Shown here in pieces: positions 39,438-53,582 of a stretch of 64,000 bases of DNA; position 1 is the stretch's first letter, and the number at the start of each line of letters is the position of its first letter. The DNA is from Dasyornis broadbenti. Taxonomy: Eukaryota; Chordata; Aves; Passeriformes; Dasyornithidae. Location: assembly GCA_013397935.1 (NCBI GenBank), contig VZRN01005010.1, forward strand, positions 3,250,433 to 3,314,432, read 5' to 3'. A model generated the notes under the pieces. The model saw nothing but the letters and a program-made list of their open reading frames with translations, was not told the origin of the DNA and ran no database searches. The position numbers were made by a program, and so were the translations under genes.

Positions 39438-42400
39438 ACACAATGCTTCACTCTCCTGCCCAACCATGTCATGCATACTTTCCCTCTCTCAGGCTCCTTC
39501 TCCTCTTCCAAACCCAGCCCTAGATTCTCCTTTCTCCAGGGCCCTTTCTCCTTTCTTTGAGATCTCCTCCAAGGCTGCTTTCACCAGCTTTTCTCCCAGA
39601 CGTTTTTCTCTCTGTCAAAACTCTGAATCCACCTGCAAATCTCATCTTTCATTTAGTTCACTGAGCCCTTTCCTCACTCATGCTCAGCTCTTTTCAAGCT
39701 TTTTGCTGCTGCAAGACCAGCCAGGACATTCAGTAGCTCATATTAAGAAGCATCCACTTCATCAGTCTCTAAAAGATGTTGACAGCAGTTTCTCAAAGGA
39801 TAAGTGAGTCACTGTTTCACTGACACTATTTTATCCCTGCCCACTCTTGGACAGCTCATTTAACAAACAAGTGACCATATCAGAGGATTTGCTCTCCTGA
39901 CACCAACAGCAAGCAGTAGGGCACAACCAACAGAAGAAGGTATTCTGGTGGTAATATACAAATACAAAAACTCAATACAGCATTTTGTAGCTCTTTTCCT
40001 TTTCATTTAGAAACCCCATATGTTCTAACAGCACTGACTGTTTAATGTGTTTTGTTTCATCTCTAAGTCCCTCCAGCAAACTGTAAACTTTGTGCTTCAA
40101 CAAACAATACTAAATGGGATACTAAAAATTGGTCCAACTTGAACTTAAATATTGCTACAGCAATTACAAAGGATCTTGCACAAATTGAGTAAACAGATGC
40201 TGAATTTTGTTGTAAGACAAAGATAAAAAGCAAAAAGACACCAGCAAGAGGAGGCAGTACACCAATTTAAGCTATGAAGGACGTTTAGAGGGCTCACCTT
40301 CTATATTCAAAAGAAACTGGATTCACAACTTTAAAAAAAAATTGCTAAAAATAATCCTACTTCAGTAGGATTAATCCAGACTACTCTGTTCTACTAGCAT
40401 TCCTAGGTTGTTTATATTCAACAAAGAGGTTTAAACCAGTTGCACTCCATGTGTGTAAAAAACACAGGTATTACCTGTTTGAAGTGACAGAGCAGAATCT
40501 TGTGCCCACAGCACTTGACAGTAGCAATTACTGTTTAAAACCCAGGATGATTCCTGGATCTGCATATAATTTGAAATAGGATCAATAATTTCAGACTTGC
40601 ACGCTGCAGGGGAAGCATGCTGGACTGAAAGAAAAACTTCCTGTTTATCTGACAAGTACAACAAATTGAGTTTGCCAGCCCATGAAGTTCTTGGTTTGCA
40701 TGGAGTTTCGAGATGTTACCTTTACAGCCAGTCAGGGTCAAGGTGAACCATACCTGTGTCTCTGAGGATGGAAGTTCAGTCTGTGGGATGCATTCCTAAT
40801 AAGGCTGATACAGTAAACTCAAATTAAGGTAATGGGCAGGAAAACAGGGCTACAAAACCTAAATCTGACATTGCCTAAGGCCAAAATAGTACAGCTCAGG
40901 AGGTGAGGAGGATTCACTAGCATTGGACACATCTCTTCTCCCAAAAAAATGTAACTTAGCTATCCAGGTTTAACTGGCTTTGGACAGTGCACTTATTGAT
41001 AATGATTTCTGGTGGCATGCTGGTGATATCAGTCACAAAAACCATGCTTCAAGGGGAAATTAGCTCTTTTATGGTCTCTGCTTCTGGAGATTGCATCTTC
41101 CCTAAGGCACCATCAAGTTGCTTCTTGCTTTTCTAATCTCTCCCCAGCCACATGCTCTTCCAGTTTCTCTGAAGCTCTGCTGCTTCAGAGTAGCAATGCA
41201 GATGGAGGAATACTTCCCTGGGGAGAAGAGTCAGCTCCCAGCTTGGAAACAGAGCTAATTTTCAGATGTCTTTTTTCCCACATGAAGAAGGAACATCCAT
41301 TCTGCCCCTTCCTCCTCCCTCACTTCTGTACAAGAAAATAAGCATTAATAAATAAAAATAATCAAATTAATCCTTGTTCTGACTGAACTTTCTTGTAAAA
41401 CACAGTGAAGTGCTGCACTCAGGGAGTGAAATAAATGGTAGATTTGTATTTCAAGTAATATTATAAGTGTTAATTTTCCTAATTTTTTTCTCTGTTTTAA
41501 GGAGGTTGCATGTACTTGTTTTAAAGAAAATAACCTTGGCATTTACAAAGATATAAAACATCTTTTTGGACTTCCGTTTTCAAAAACAATTTTTCAGAGA
41601 AACACCCAAGTGCCAGAGCTGCATTGGGAGCTTATAGCTGTCTTTTTCTTTTTTATTTTCTTCACATTTAGGTGATTCTTCAGGTTTCCTGTCCTTCTAC
41701 CCCCTTTTCTCAGAAAAACTGTACTCATAAATGAACATCCTGAAGATCCTAATGCGAGCCCCTGCAATGAGTCTTGCTTCAAAACTAGGGATTCCTCCCA
41801 CACAATATAGTTACAGCTGAGTCTTCTTTACTTAACCCAACACAAAACCACAGGTATGAGGAACTACAGGTAAGCCAGCACCACTCCTACACCCAACATT
41901 TCTCCTTACAAGCCATTTGGAAGATATTGCATATTTCCAGCCAGCCCAATCTGCAGGGGAAATTTTTCTTTTACAGGTCCCAGAGAACTTGCTTTCTGTG
42001 CTGGGTGGTTTTCTGCCCTTCCTTTCAGTGCAGCTTCGGCACAAGAAACGCTCATTCACCAAACAAGCATTCAGAGAAAAGCACTCAAGCATGTCCTGGG
42101 CTCGACCTGACTGACTGAATAGGTGGCAAACCTTTCCTTCCTCTCCTAAGTCCTCTGCTGGCCGCTGGGTGTTTGGATGGAAAGGGGTCTCTGGCACAGC
42201 TGGCACAGTGGGAGGGCACAGCTGGACACAGCCCATGGGGTGATGCCAAGCAGCCAGAGGCCAGGAGGGAAGCACTTGGCAGATGGGGTGAGAAGAGGCC
42301 GAAGTCTGAATGAAAGAAGTCAGCTTGATCTCAGAGAAACAGAAGGGCAAGAAAGTTAGAAATCCCTGATGCTGCAGTCACTTTACAGAATATAAATGTG

Positions 42401-43330
42401 TGGTGAAGAACAGGTATATTTTTAGTCATGAATGAGTACGGAGGTCACATATATATTTAAAGGCATTCACTGCCAATTTCCAAGACAAGATGAATGGTCC
42501 CATGCTTTCCACATTTGCTTGGCCTGGCTGACAAAGACAGGAACCATTTTTGCATCCCTTCCCTCTTCCAAATTCTAGCTACCATGTCTCTTGATTACTA
42601 TCAGAGCCAGAAAGAGGCTGTGACGTCTCTTCAGAGTCTATGCCTTCCCCACATCCTGGCCATGCTCACTGCTTGACTCCTCCTCTCCTCCCTCAGGTGA
42701 GCAACAAGAAAGCTGTCGTGCTTCAAGAACAGCAACTCTTTCACATAAAGAATAAATGCAGTTTCCCAGTCTACAAAATTAAACCCTTTACTCACTCTCT
42801 GTACTTTCCCACTGCATAAACCTAGACCACGACTGCAGTCAAAGCCAGCCATGTAAACACCTCACTATCCAGCTCCACACTCAGGTCCTCACCAAGGCCA
42901 GATTAATTTTCATGTCCTGGTTCTGGTCTCCATCAAGAAAACTGCCTTATGGTGCTGAAGGAGCCTTGAAGTAACTGTCAGTTGTGGTTAAGAGGGAATA
43001 GACCAAAGTTTTGTTTCTTCTGTGATGGTGCCTTTCTTTTACGTCCTGCAGAATACATTCATTTTCTCCAGACAGCTACTTCCATGTGTGGACATCTTGC
43101 ACAGAACCTCTGAAAGTTCTACAACTTCTCTGGAAGCAGTGGAAATATCCCAGACAGACCAAGACCCCAGTGTCTCACTTTGGGGTTCAGGGACACAGGG
43201 GAAAATATGATGGGGCCAAAGTTCAGAGTCTGGGCTATCACTGAGGTGACTCTTCTGAAGAATTTCCCATCTCTTTGCATAGCTGGAAACCAACAAATTT
43301 CAGTCAGATACTAGACACATCGCTGGCTAC

Positions 43331-43382
43331 TATCATGGAGTGGTTTGAGTTGTAAGGGACCTTTAAAGATCACCTATTTTTA
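43331..43382 (-). mobile_element. CR1 3'-end fragment
   Basis: The plus strand reads ATCATGGAGTGGTTTGAGTT then GTAAGGGACCTTTAAAGATCACC. This is the reverse complement of the CR1 3' terminus (…GGTCCCTTCCAACCCAAACCATTCT…). Only about 50 bp remain. Confidence 0.75.
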
Positions 43383-46300
43383 CATGTATTGATCAAGTTA
43401 CAAATTAATCATATATTGAGAGCAAAGTAATTTAAAACTCTGGACATTTCGATTTCATTCAGTAAGGCAAATCACCTCAACGTAAATAGCAGGTTTTAAG
43501 CCTGTTGAATATGTATTTTGCGCCTACTTTTGAAACCATAATTGAGCTGCATCCATGAAGAACCACTGAGAAGAACACAACTTTTGGGTAAAACTTACAT
43601 TTCACTTTTACTTATTGTCTGTTACTCTAGAAGATAGAATTCAAGAAATGTTCGTATACCTACAGTATATGTGCTCAGAGTCCCGTTGATAGCATTTTTT
43701 CGAACCAGAAACAGTGCACTTTTTCTGTTATTTCAGAACAAATGACATTTCTTATTTACTGAGCTATTAGTACTTCACTTGTGATTTGCTTTGGATGGCA
43801 TTTGGGCTATTCTAATTTATAAGAGCAGTTATCTAAAACCCTGTTAAATGTTCTGTACAGAGAAGAAGAGTAGGGAATTTAACCTTAAAATGTGCTGTAT
43901 TTAAAACTGGCGTATAGCAATACAATCTGGGGTTTGAACCTGAAGATTTTAAAATGCTTAGATAGCCCTCCATACTTTGTTTGTAAGCACAGGCCCAAAG
44001 AACCAAGCAAGTATTTCAGCTTTTTAAGCTTCCAGCCTGTTTCTTTGTTATTGCTTAGTCATCCTTTGGAGGCAACTATACTGAGATAAATACTGTAAAG
44101 TGAAAAAAGAATTCTGTGAGAAGTTAGGGCTATAGAAATTCAGAAAGAGCTATTTTACCAATTCAGAAAATTCCAGCCCTAGTCATTTTGCCAAGAGCTT
44201 TTCCTGTTTCAGCAACTTTATCTTAAACTTAGGAAAATATGCATTGCTTTTTTTTGTTGTTTTTATAATATTATTTTATTTTACTTACATAATAACTACA
44301 GGCATTGCATTCCAAATGCAATTTTAACTAAATTTAAATTCTAAGTTTTTAAAATACATATATTTTTTTTTAATTATTTTTTTTTTCTATTTAAAATCTG
44401 ACTTTAGTAATTTAACTATTTTTGTCTACCACCCCTGAAATTCATACGATGAGCTGGCTTGGAAAAATGACATCTCACATGATGTTTTTGAATCTTGGAA
44501 AAGCACTTTTCACTTTCCAAATGGAGCTTTTTTTTCTGTTTTCTGTTTCATTTAATAAGAATGTTTTCTGATAGAGTCATAAAGTCTGCAGTGAAAGACA
44601 AAAAAACCTGTCCTTTTAGATGTTTGCTCTGCCTGGCTCAGAGTGCTCTGAGAAAAAGAAGAAAAAAACCCCAGATCTGTTCTAAATGAGGCAAAGTATT
44701 ACTTTGCAGTTTAGAGATCTCAATCACTATTCAAACTCACTTTCTGTGTCCACAAAAATTGTTCAGAAATTTTGCTTTCTCCCAGCCTTGAAAAAAATCA
44801 GTTCTGGTGCTGTGAAATGGAATTATCCTTCTGCCAGCTCTGCCTCAGACATACTCAGGTTGGCCATTATTCACTGTGTTTTTATTCTGTGACAGCCAGA
44901 CAAATGACGTGGTTCTATTTCTGCATCCACATGCTACCACTGAACACCTCCCTTGAATAAATCCCACTCCTTAATGCTTCTGGGTCCAATTTTGTTGCAC
45001 CTCCAATCAACAGATGTCCCTGCAGCTTTGCTTTTCTTTCTTCCTGGGACAGGTTAATGGCACAGCTTCTCTGAGAGGGTCTTAAATGGAGCTTGAATAG
45101 ACGAGTACCAACTCAAAAGGTTCTCTGTGGTTTTGCATTTTGAAGAAAGTGGGTGAGATGTAGCACATTTTGATGTTGATACCCTTTGTATTCTTTTTAC
45201 ACAGGTAAGGATTACTATGTGAGGCTTTTACTATGTGAAAACTGTTTGCTTTAGTCTGAATGGACTGAACAGTGAAAAAGAAAATAGCTGCAAGACATCA
45301 TTTAAAACAAATCTGTTCCCTGACATGAATTGCCAAAAGCAGACAGGCAGATTAAACTGTGATTATTTAATGCATTAAGAATCAGTGGGGTATGTTCACA
45401 GGATTGAGTCGGAGTTGTTGATATATCTTAGTTTGTGTCCTGAATTTCCAACAGATCAGAGCTGCATTAATAGCAAGATATTACACTGCCAGTAATAGCT
45501 ACCTGACTATGATTTACTGCAGTTTTCTGCCTAATAAACAAGCCTGTTTATGCTCAGTGACCAGAGCATAGCGAGTGACATCTTATTATAAGCTGTTGCA
45601 AACTGAATATCAATGCAGAAAAAAAATCAGCTGCATATGCAGAGGATAGTTCAACCTTGTAGAGTATCTTACTGATGCAAATAACAGTAGATGCAAAAAT
45701 TCCCCTACATTTTCTTTATTGGAATTATTTAGTTTTCCCTTTTTAATCCCTTTTTCACACATCTGTGTCGTAGCAACTCATGACTCTCCAGAACCATTGG
45801 TTTCCCCTTTGTAGTGGGGCTGGCAACTTGAATCTGTACAAATACATGTGAAGAGAGGAGAGAGGTCTACATACCATGGAGTAAGAAAATAGTGAGGTTT
45901 ACATTCGCTACTTTGTAGTATTTGTGATGCTACAGATCAAGTTCTAATTTCAATTTGACTTGCAAAAACCAGATGTTTACCCAAGAGAGCTGTTAGAATG
46001 CAGGACTTTCCTGACACAGAAGCACGGCTGTCCAGACTCAGGCAGCCAGTCAAGGCATGGCTGCTTCCTTCAGAAGGTGACTTTAGTAGAGCTATGAGAA
46101 AGAGAAGGCACAAATCCTGCTGCTCAAAGGGTGCTAAGAAGCCAAAGTGACTGTGACCAGCCCAATCCTATAACGTGTCCAGAGCTTCACCCCATGTGGA
46201 AATCTCTAAGTTCTCTGCTCCAGGCTTTCCAAAGCCAGAGGACAAGCCCTTACTGCTGCAGACCACATGATATGAACTTAGCAGGCAGAAAAAGAACACA

Positions 46301-48071
46301 GTGTCCAGGTGAAACCCTGCTCCTGGGTGAGTTTCCACCATCACTCTCCTTGCTCTCACAGTGAGGCACAACTCCCACTCAGAGCACCAAAAGGCGGGGG
46401 TGGTGTTGGACCACACTTTGTGCTGCTCTTCCATCTCACCTCCTTTCCCAAAGCCAGATGGTGCTGTGGGCTGGCAAGGAGGAGCCTCTTGAAATAGCTG
46501 CTAAAAGGGATGTCGCTCTTTGCTACGATTCAAAAGAAAGCAAGGTAGATCTGTGGAAGGTGTATATGAGGCAAGGGACGAAGGGAGCCTTCCTCTATCA
46601 GGTTTCCCTTCATGAATTATGTCAACCACCTTCACAGACACTTGGTCCCTTTGGAACCACTTCTGGTAGGAAATTAAGGAGAAGATGAAGAGCATGGGAT
46701 ATGAGGCTGCACCACTGAGCCCACCTCTCTGCCTTGTCGTGCGAGTGCTGGTGAAGTGGTGACTGAGAGCAACTGCTCAGCCTTCTCCCTCCTCCCTCCT
46801 TAACAGACTCCATCCCTCCCACTGTTGGCTGGATTTTGGATGGAGAATTGCTGCTGCCTGTTCCTTTCCTTGCAGCCCCTCAGGTCATCCTCTTAAAAAT
46901 CACCTCAGGGCCACACCTTGAAATACTGGAGAAGGGGCTGCAGCAATGGCAGCAGCACAGCACAGCACACCTGGAGGAACCTCAACAGGCAAAGCAGTAG
47001 GCGTAGAAGACGGAAGTGCCACAGTTGCAGAGGCAGCTTGGCGGGGGCAAACCATGGGTGCTTGGTGATCCTGCCCAAATAAATGTGTGCCAAATTTCAC
47101 CCTAAACCACAACAGCTACACTCTGACACACACAGGGCTGAATTCCTGACAACACAGTACCTGCGAAGGGACTTGGAAGCAACAAAAATAAGGCATAGAA
47201 TAGAATAGAAAAAAAGCCTTGGGTCCACTGCTTGAGCTACACAAATCCTCATTATTTTCCAGTGAAAAACACCTCCATGCAAAGAGTTTCTCTGATGAGT
47301 GAAATCAAGGACATTCCAAAATGATTCATGAGTGTGTAACCTGGCTACAGCTGACAATGACTGTGCCTTGGCAGGCTGGGATGACAGGCTGAAAGATGAG
47401 CTCCTAATGAAATCAAGCTCAAAAGCAAAAGTAGAGAAAGCTCTAATGGTTGATGGTTTAACACAGAAAAACAAGATATAACAGCACACAGGAGTGCTCT
47501 GTTGTGCAGTTATGACCTACATGGTCATGTAATAAAACAGGTATCTCTAATAAAGCAGATATGAGCAACAGTCTCATGAGCCCGGAGAGGTGAGGGTACA
47601 ACAGCAGGACGTGCTATTACAGGAGAAGCAAACATTAGAACACAGCAGGTTTGCAGCAGAGGTGGATTGCACTGTGCAAAGCAAAAAGCATTCCTGGTGG
47701 GAGGCAAGGTGTGCACAAAGACTCGCACATAAACCCACCCTGCCTGAGTTCAGTGCAGCTGGACTAGCAGACAAGATCAAGCCGTTCAGGGTAGAAACAG
47801 GGACGCAGACAGGCTGGGTTTTACTATAGGTCAAGATAAGATAAAGATGGTGATAAGGCATTTGTAACTCCCCATCTTAACAGTTCTTGAAGAAATTCCT
47901 AAAACATTAAAACTCTGGAGACAAATAGGTTTCAGCATAGTAAAAGAAAAAGTCTAAACATGAACACTGTCTGTGTGAACAAGATTAGGAATTAAACCAG
48001 ACCCCATACGCAACAATGCAATATTAAAATGCAGGTACAGTCAATGATAGGATAATACCAGCATCCAGGCC

Positions 48072-48108
48072 TTTTCTATAATAAATGTATTTTCTATAAT
48101 AAAGTGTA
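48072..48108. repeat. 18/19-bp tandem duplication
   Basis: TTTTCTATAATAAATGTA is followed immediately by TTTTCTATAATAAAGTGTA. Confidence 0.8.
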
Positions 48109-51100
48109 TTTTGCCATCAGTACTAGACAGAAAAGGCTTAAAACTATTGAACTCAATCACAAATCCATCAGTGATGGAATTTATAAAATGAAAACTGACA
48201 GCAGAGGAAACTGAGAAAAAGCATACTGATTAATTTAAAAACTCACCGAGACTTCGCAAAACCATGTTATCTACAAGTACTGCTTATAATAAGGGCCAGA
48301 ATAAAGGAGAGATGACAATATACAAGGGAATTGTGTAGTTTCTAAAAGGTAGAGGAGCCCTTGATGTAGGTGAGAGGAAGAGAGAGACACAGATATAAAC
48401 AGCTCCTTAAAGAGTCATGCAGAAGGAGGATACTGCTGCCTACCCAGACTGGGACATCAGCAATAAATCCTGGCATCAAATAAAAAACCCTAGTGCTGCC
48501 TGAGTGCTGCTTCCCAAATCATTGGAAGAAAATATTTTAATTAGAACTATATTTGAATTGCAGACATAAAAAAATAGAAGAGCTAACAGTTCACTTACTG
48601 CTTTCTACTAATACAGAGCTTTATCCTAAAGACAGATTTTTCACAAAGGGACATTATTTCTGACATCATCATAATTTATTTATTATTATAGTTATTATTA
48701 TTCCTCCTCTCTTGAGCTTGTCTTGACATTCTGCTAATAATTAACCTAGCATTTTAAAATTATTTTTATTTATCTGTTAAATAACTGTTAAATATCTATT
48801 GAATAACGCCCATGCACAAAATATCAGAAAGCCCTAATTTGTGAATTCATTATTCACTCCCTTGAGGAAATCTAGCTGTTTTAGAGACAGGTTACTGGAT
48901 TATTTGTAAATTAACTTTTATCAGGGAAAAAGAGTGACTCACTGGAGGTCAGGCAGGCTGGCACAACACACCAGGTGTAGTAAATAGGAACTCTTAGTAG
49001 GCAGGTTGTAATATTAGCAGCAGCAGCAAAATCAGAAAGAAAGCTCACACACAACGTGATCTAAGATTCCCTGAGTAAGAGGATTAGAGACGTTTTTTTA
49101 ACTAGTAACCTTGACTAAGTGATTTTTATTAGATCAGGACACATCTATTGTTAAAAGTGCTAGCATGTATGTCTGCAGGCTACTAGTCAGCTTCTGATGA
49201 TGGTAATTTTACTTATTAGTTTGAAGTTTCTCTGCTTACTGACCCGCATGCAGCTGGGCTCCAGTAAGGTGTGTTTATTGCTAAGATGTGGAAGACAAGC
49301 TCTAAACCTGTGGCTCTGTTACTTGCAACACTACAAGGATCCCTGCAACTTTGCAGGCATCACCATGCAGCAGCCCTGTCACTTATGTTTTGTTCAAGGG
49401 TGAGAAAAAAACTATTTTAACCAGGTTGGGTCAGCAAGAAAGCAGAAAGCACAGGTTGGGAGCTGTGTTTCGGTTCCCTTTGCAGCCTAAAAGGTAAGTG
49501 TAGACAGGAGGAAGTTACTGTCGATGCTGGGAAGGCCAGGAGCCAAAGGGGCATTTCAGGCTGAGCTGTGGGAGTGTTTATATAGCCTGATGTGTTAGCC
49601 CAGTGCTTCACACAGGCCACCCAGCTCTGCACATCTGGTCAGATGAAATTACATTGCAGGCCAGCCCCTGTGGTAACAGAGGTGGCTCAGACAGAGCCGG
49701 CTCCAGTGTTTTGTGTTGAACCATATTGTACTGCATGGACATTTGCTGTCTCGTGTTACAGGGCTTGGTTCTCCTGGGTTAGGGATGAAGTCTGCTACTG
49801 GTAATACCTCTGCTACATCCCTTCTTGAAACAAAAATTCTGACAGGTTTCTCAACAGAGTCCTGTAACCTCATTTAATTCAGCATCTACAAATACCAACT
49901 TACAGCACTTAAAGGTAACCAAATGTCTCTCTATCTCTGTCAAAACCCTGGAGTTGTTATTTTACCGGAGATCCTTAGCTTCCTGGTGTTGTGTTTTATT
50001 ACTGTTGCTCAGAGCACATCACATGCCTTGGGGAGCAGTAAGTGCTACTGCATGAATTACATCAGCGCACAGTGCTGCAAGTCTCCCTGGATCACCTTTG
50101 GTGGATCACTCACCAGCAAACTGTGCAGGTGTCCAAGGCCCTGGATCATAGTGTTGACCTCAAGGAATCAAACATCTTGAGTGGCAGCTGAAAATAGATG
50201 TACATTTTGGTCTTTACCACCACGACCCCTCTACAGGCTGCTGGAGGACCTGCAACCCCAGCTCAGTGCAGCAGTTTTACACAGATGCCATACATTCAAT
50301 TCATTTTTAAAAGCTGGGTTTGACACAGCAGGATCATTTGAAATGCAGCCCCAGTCTGCACAGCTGCCAACCCTTGCCTTTTCCCTTCTTTGTCTCTCTG
50401 ATCTGCTCAAGGGAAGGTTCTGGTGACATCCTCCTCATTATTAATGCCAGCTCAAGCAGCTCCTGTAGTGCCCCCTGGTCCTCTTTGCCTTCCCTCTCAT
50501 CCCGCCTCCCATGTTCTCATCCTGTTCCTGATAACCCTCAGTATTCACACAGGTAAATTAGACCTTGTTCCCAGGACCCACAGAATATGCTCTCAGGTTG
50601 ATCCCAAAATGATACCCATCTCTCCATCTCAGCCAGAACTTCTCACACAACTTTCCAGGCTCTTGCAGCAGTATCTAGTTTCTTTGCTTTTTGGAAATTT
50701 TCCATTCCCATGATCTCTAGCCCTCTGAGAAGGGCTGTGGATAAAACCACTTCTTCCAAGTTTCGGCTAGCTTTCTGCAGTTCATGACTCCACACCACTC
50801 ATCTGCCAGAGACAATCTCCGGTTTCTAACAGCAAAGGAACATCTCTCCTTCCCATAGGAGCACTGTCTATCATATCACTTTCCAGGAAAACTCATAGCA
50901 TCAGGCATTCAATAAGGTTCCTAGAATGGACTTCATAGAGTGTTCCACAGGAGTGGGGTGATTTCCAGCAGAATGAGTAGAAAAGCAGCTACATCTAAAG
51001 AACACAATATATTTAACCTGCTCATGTCGCACCTTATACTTGCCTTTCCATACCTCTGCATCTCTAAAACTACACCAGGCTACATCAAATGTTATCTGAA

Positions 51101-52904
51101 AAACTCTTGTAATTTCTGGTAAGATAAAGTAGTTTATTAAAACCCCAAGAAAACCCATTTCAATAATTGTTTTATATTCTACCTATTGCATTAAATAAGG
51201 TTGCTCAAATACACCACTGAAAAACTGAAAGTGTGCAGTGAGATTTAGACTTGCCAGTACTCTTGGGTAAGTGTCAGATGGCACAGAAAGGGCAGGAATT
51301 TTGTGGGAGAGCTCATGAGGTGAGGTAAGGTCACAAATCCTACCACACCTGTATTTAGAACTTTGAAAAGGGAGAAGGAGGAAGCTCTGGTCTTTAGGAT
51401 ATTATTGCAGCCTGTAGTCCCTGGCAGGATTTCACAGGCCTTGAGGAGTAAAACGAGGGGAAAAAACTAGCTGGGACAGAGCCACTTTCAGCATAGGCAA
51501 TGGGAATTGCTAATGAAGGACAAAGGGAGCTAAAAAAGAATGATTAAGAGTTCCAATTTTATTGGTGAGTTTTACATCTGGTCAAATAATACATATATTT
51601 GGAACTGGACATCCAGTAGCTCCCACATACAAATCAGCACAGTACCTTGGCAAATTCACAAGGCAGAAGGAAAAGCCATTTAAATGATGCAGGCTCCCAG
51701 GAGCAGGGCAGACAGTAGTAGGTAAGCAGGCTAGCTGGAAGGAATGGGAGGGGAATGAAGGAGAGTGTCAGATATCTAAGCTCTAGGTATCTGCCTTCCC
51801 CAGCTCAAATTAACCAGCTAATTTCCCCAGGTGCTCTCTACAGAAACAAGCTTCTCCAGAGGACAATTCACTGCACAATATTATACTGCTGCTCTGCACA
51901 AATCCCATGAATTTATTCTCCATTTCTTGGGGAAATACTGCTCTCACCAGCAACTGCAGAGCATGCCCAGGGAGATGTGCTGACTAATTTTGATGCCTAG
52001 AGATGTGTGAATCTCCTTTCCCTTTTTCCTCCCTCCCCAACTACCCACTGTGAGTTAGCTTGTAAACAATTCACCCCCTATTCACAGATGAGGGGTTTGT
52101 CAATGAACAAGACTTTTCACTGGCTGTCACAAATAGCAGACATGCACAGAAGAGTCTCATTCATTCTAATACCAGACAGACTGTTTGTGTTTTGCCAAAA
52201 ATTCATTTTTCCCCTTCATACAGCCTCAGATCTGCCCATGCCATGTCCACCACATTGGCACAGAAGTCCCTGTGAATGCTTCCTGTGAAGGCATCCATTT
52301 GGGTGGACAAGCACAGGATCTGCCTGCCCAAATCTGCTGCCAACCCACATGGGTCTCAACCCACTGAAGGCAACAGGAGGATTTTCACTGAATCTAACAG
52401 ATAGGGTAGATTTAAACAAATGTCACACACAGAACTCAGTCACACATCAAGCTCCAGTCACTCCTAACATCTGACTGATTTGGCAGAAAATTGTAAAGAC
52501 TTTTCTTTCTTGTTTCCAACTGAATAGTATCCGACTTCTGAATGAACATTTACCCAAAGGAAGACTTTCTTCTGTCAATATTGACTGGCTGCAATTACGT
52601 ATACATTCTCAACATATATGCTCCCTTATTAAAAAATTGCCCAAATAATAAAGCAGGAAAAAAAGATGGTATTGACCTGAAAGAACAATTGTACAGATTG
52701 CAGTTTGCTGTTATATTAATATAGCACCAACAGATGCTGTAATTAGAAAGTAAAAGGCAACCAGAGGAATTGTTAATAGTGTTGTGCAGTGCTTAGACTT
52801 CTAAAACTAAAATGCTTATTTGGGGAAGTGAGAGTGTTTTCATATGTGATCCTGTGACTATAGTAAAAATGCTAAAGACCCATTCCCACAAGTGTCATAT
52901 GCTA

Positions 52905-53482
52905 TAACCTGGGCTGGTTTTGGCTGGGGTAGAATTAATTTGATTCAGAGTAGCTAATAAGGGGCTGTGTTTTGGATTTGTGCTAGAAACAGCATTGATA
53001 ACACAGGGATGCTTTAGTTATTGCTACGCAGTGCTTGTACCAGCCTCAAGGCCTTTCCTGCTTCTCACCACCAGGAAGTAGATGGGGGTGCCTCAAGAAT
53101 TCAGGAGGGGAGACAGGACAACTGACTGCAAATGACCAAAGCAATATTCCATACCATATGGTATACAAAGCTGGGGAAGGAGAAGGGACATTCAGAGTGA
53201 TGAAATTTGTTTTCCCAAGTAGCTGTTGCGTGTGATGTACCCCTGATTTCCAGGGACTGGCTGAACACCTGCCTGCCCATGGGAAAGAGTGAATGAATTC
53301 CCTGTTTTCCTTTGTTTGCACATGAAGCTTTTGCTTTACCTGTTAAACTGTCATTATCTCAACCCACCTTTTTTTCCCCTCACTATTACCTTTCTGATTC
53401 TCTCCCCCATCCCACCAAGGCACAATAAGCAAGTAGCTGTCTGGTGCTCAGTTGATAGATGGGGTGGAAACACAACATAACC
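52905..53482 (+). mobile_element. Solo LTR (52910-53477) with 5-bp target-site duplication TAACC
   Basis: A 568-bp avian endogenous-retrovirus LTR in plus orientation. It starts TGGGCTGGTTTTGGCTGGGG and ends GGAAACACAACA. The direct repeat TAACC flanks it exactly (52905-52909 and 53478-53482). Internal landmarks are a TATA-like GTATACAAAGCTGGGG at about 53160-53175 and a decayed polyadenylation region, CCTGTTAAACTGTCATTATC, followed by a TCTCAACCCACC box at about 53338-53370. No internal retroviral region is present, so it is a solo LTR. A 5-bp duplication suggests ERVL-like (class III) origin, but the family name should be checked. It lies about 1 kb past the BLVRA stop codon, in the opposite orientation. 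Confidence 0.9.
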
Positions 53483-53582
53483 ACATGGATATATTTGCAA
53501 ATTGCTCCATTTTCTACAATACAGTTCTAAATTTATCACTATTCCTAATGAATTTCTCTGTTTCCAGGAGCACATTAGTGAT

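Larger units (their letters stand above)
39438..52904. other. No gene recognised; long noncoding stretch
   Basis: These 13.5 kb hold no exon I can name. The longest non-repeat open frame in the window lies here (minus strand 42350-41832, 172 codons). It has no domain, signal peptide or family resemblance and is probably chance. 44240-44420 is very AT-rich. A CR1 remnant is at 43331-43382 and a short tandem duplication at 48072-48108. Confidence 0.5.

Noticed and set aside
38705..39807. Overlapping frames up to 173 codons in and beside the LTR
   Set aside because: They lie within or run out of LTR sequence, which does not code for protein.
41832..42350. 172-codon minus-strand frame, the longest outside repeats
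   Set aside because: No domain, composition or similarity I recognise, and overlapping frames on the other strand are also open. A frame this long can occur by chance in 64 kb.
52362..52396. CCACTGAAGGCAACAGGAGG followed by ATTTTCACTGAATC, possible ancient hairpin repeat
   Set aside because: Resembles the CACTGAAGTCAATGGGAG core, but too short and diverged to call.
53035..53321. Frames of 66-91 codons at 53.0-53.3 kb
   Set aside because: They lie wholly inside the solo LTR at 52910-53477.
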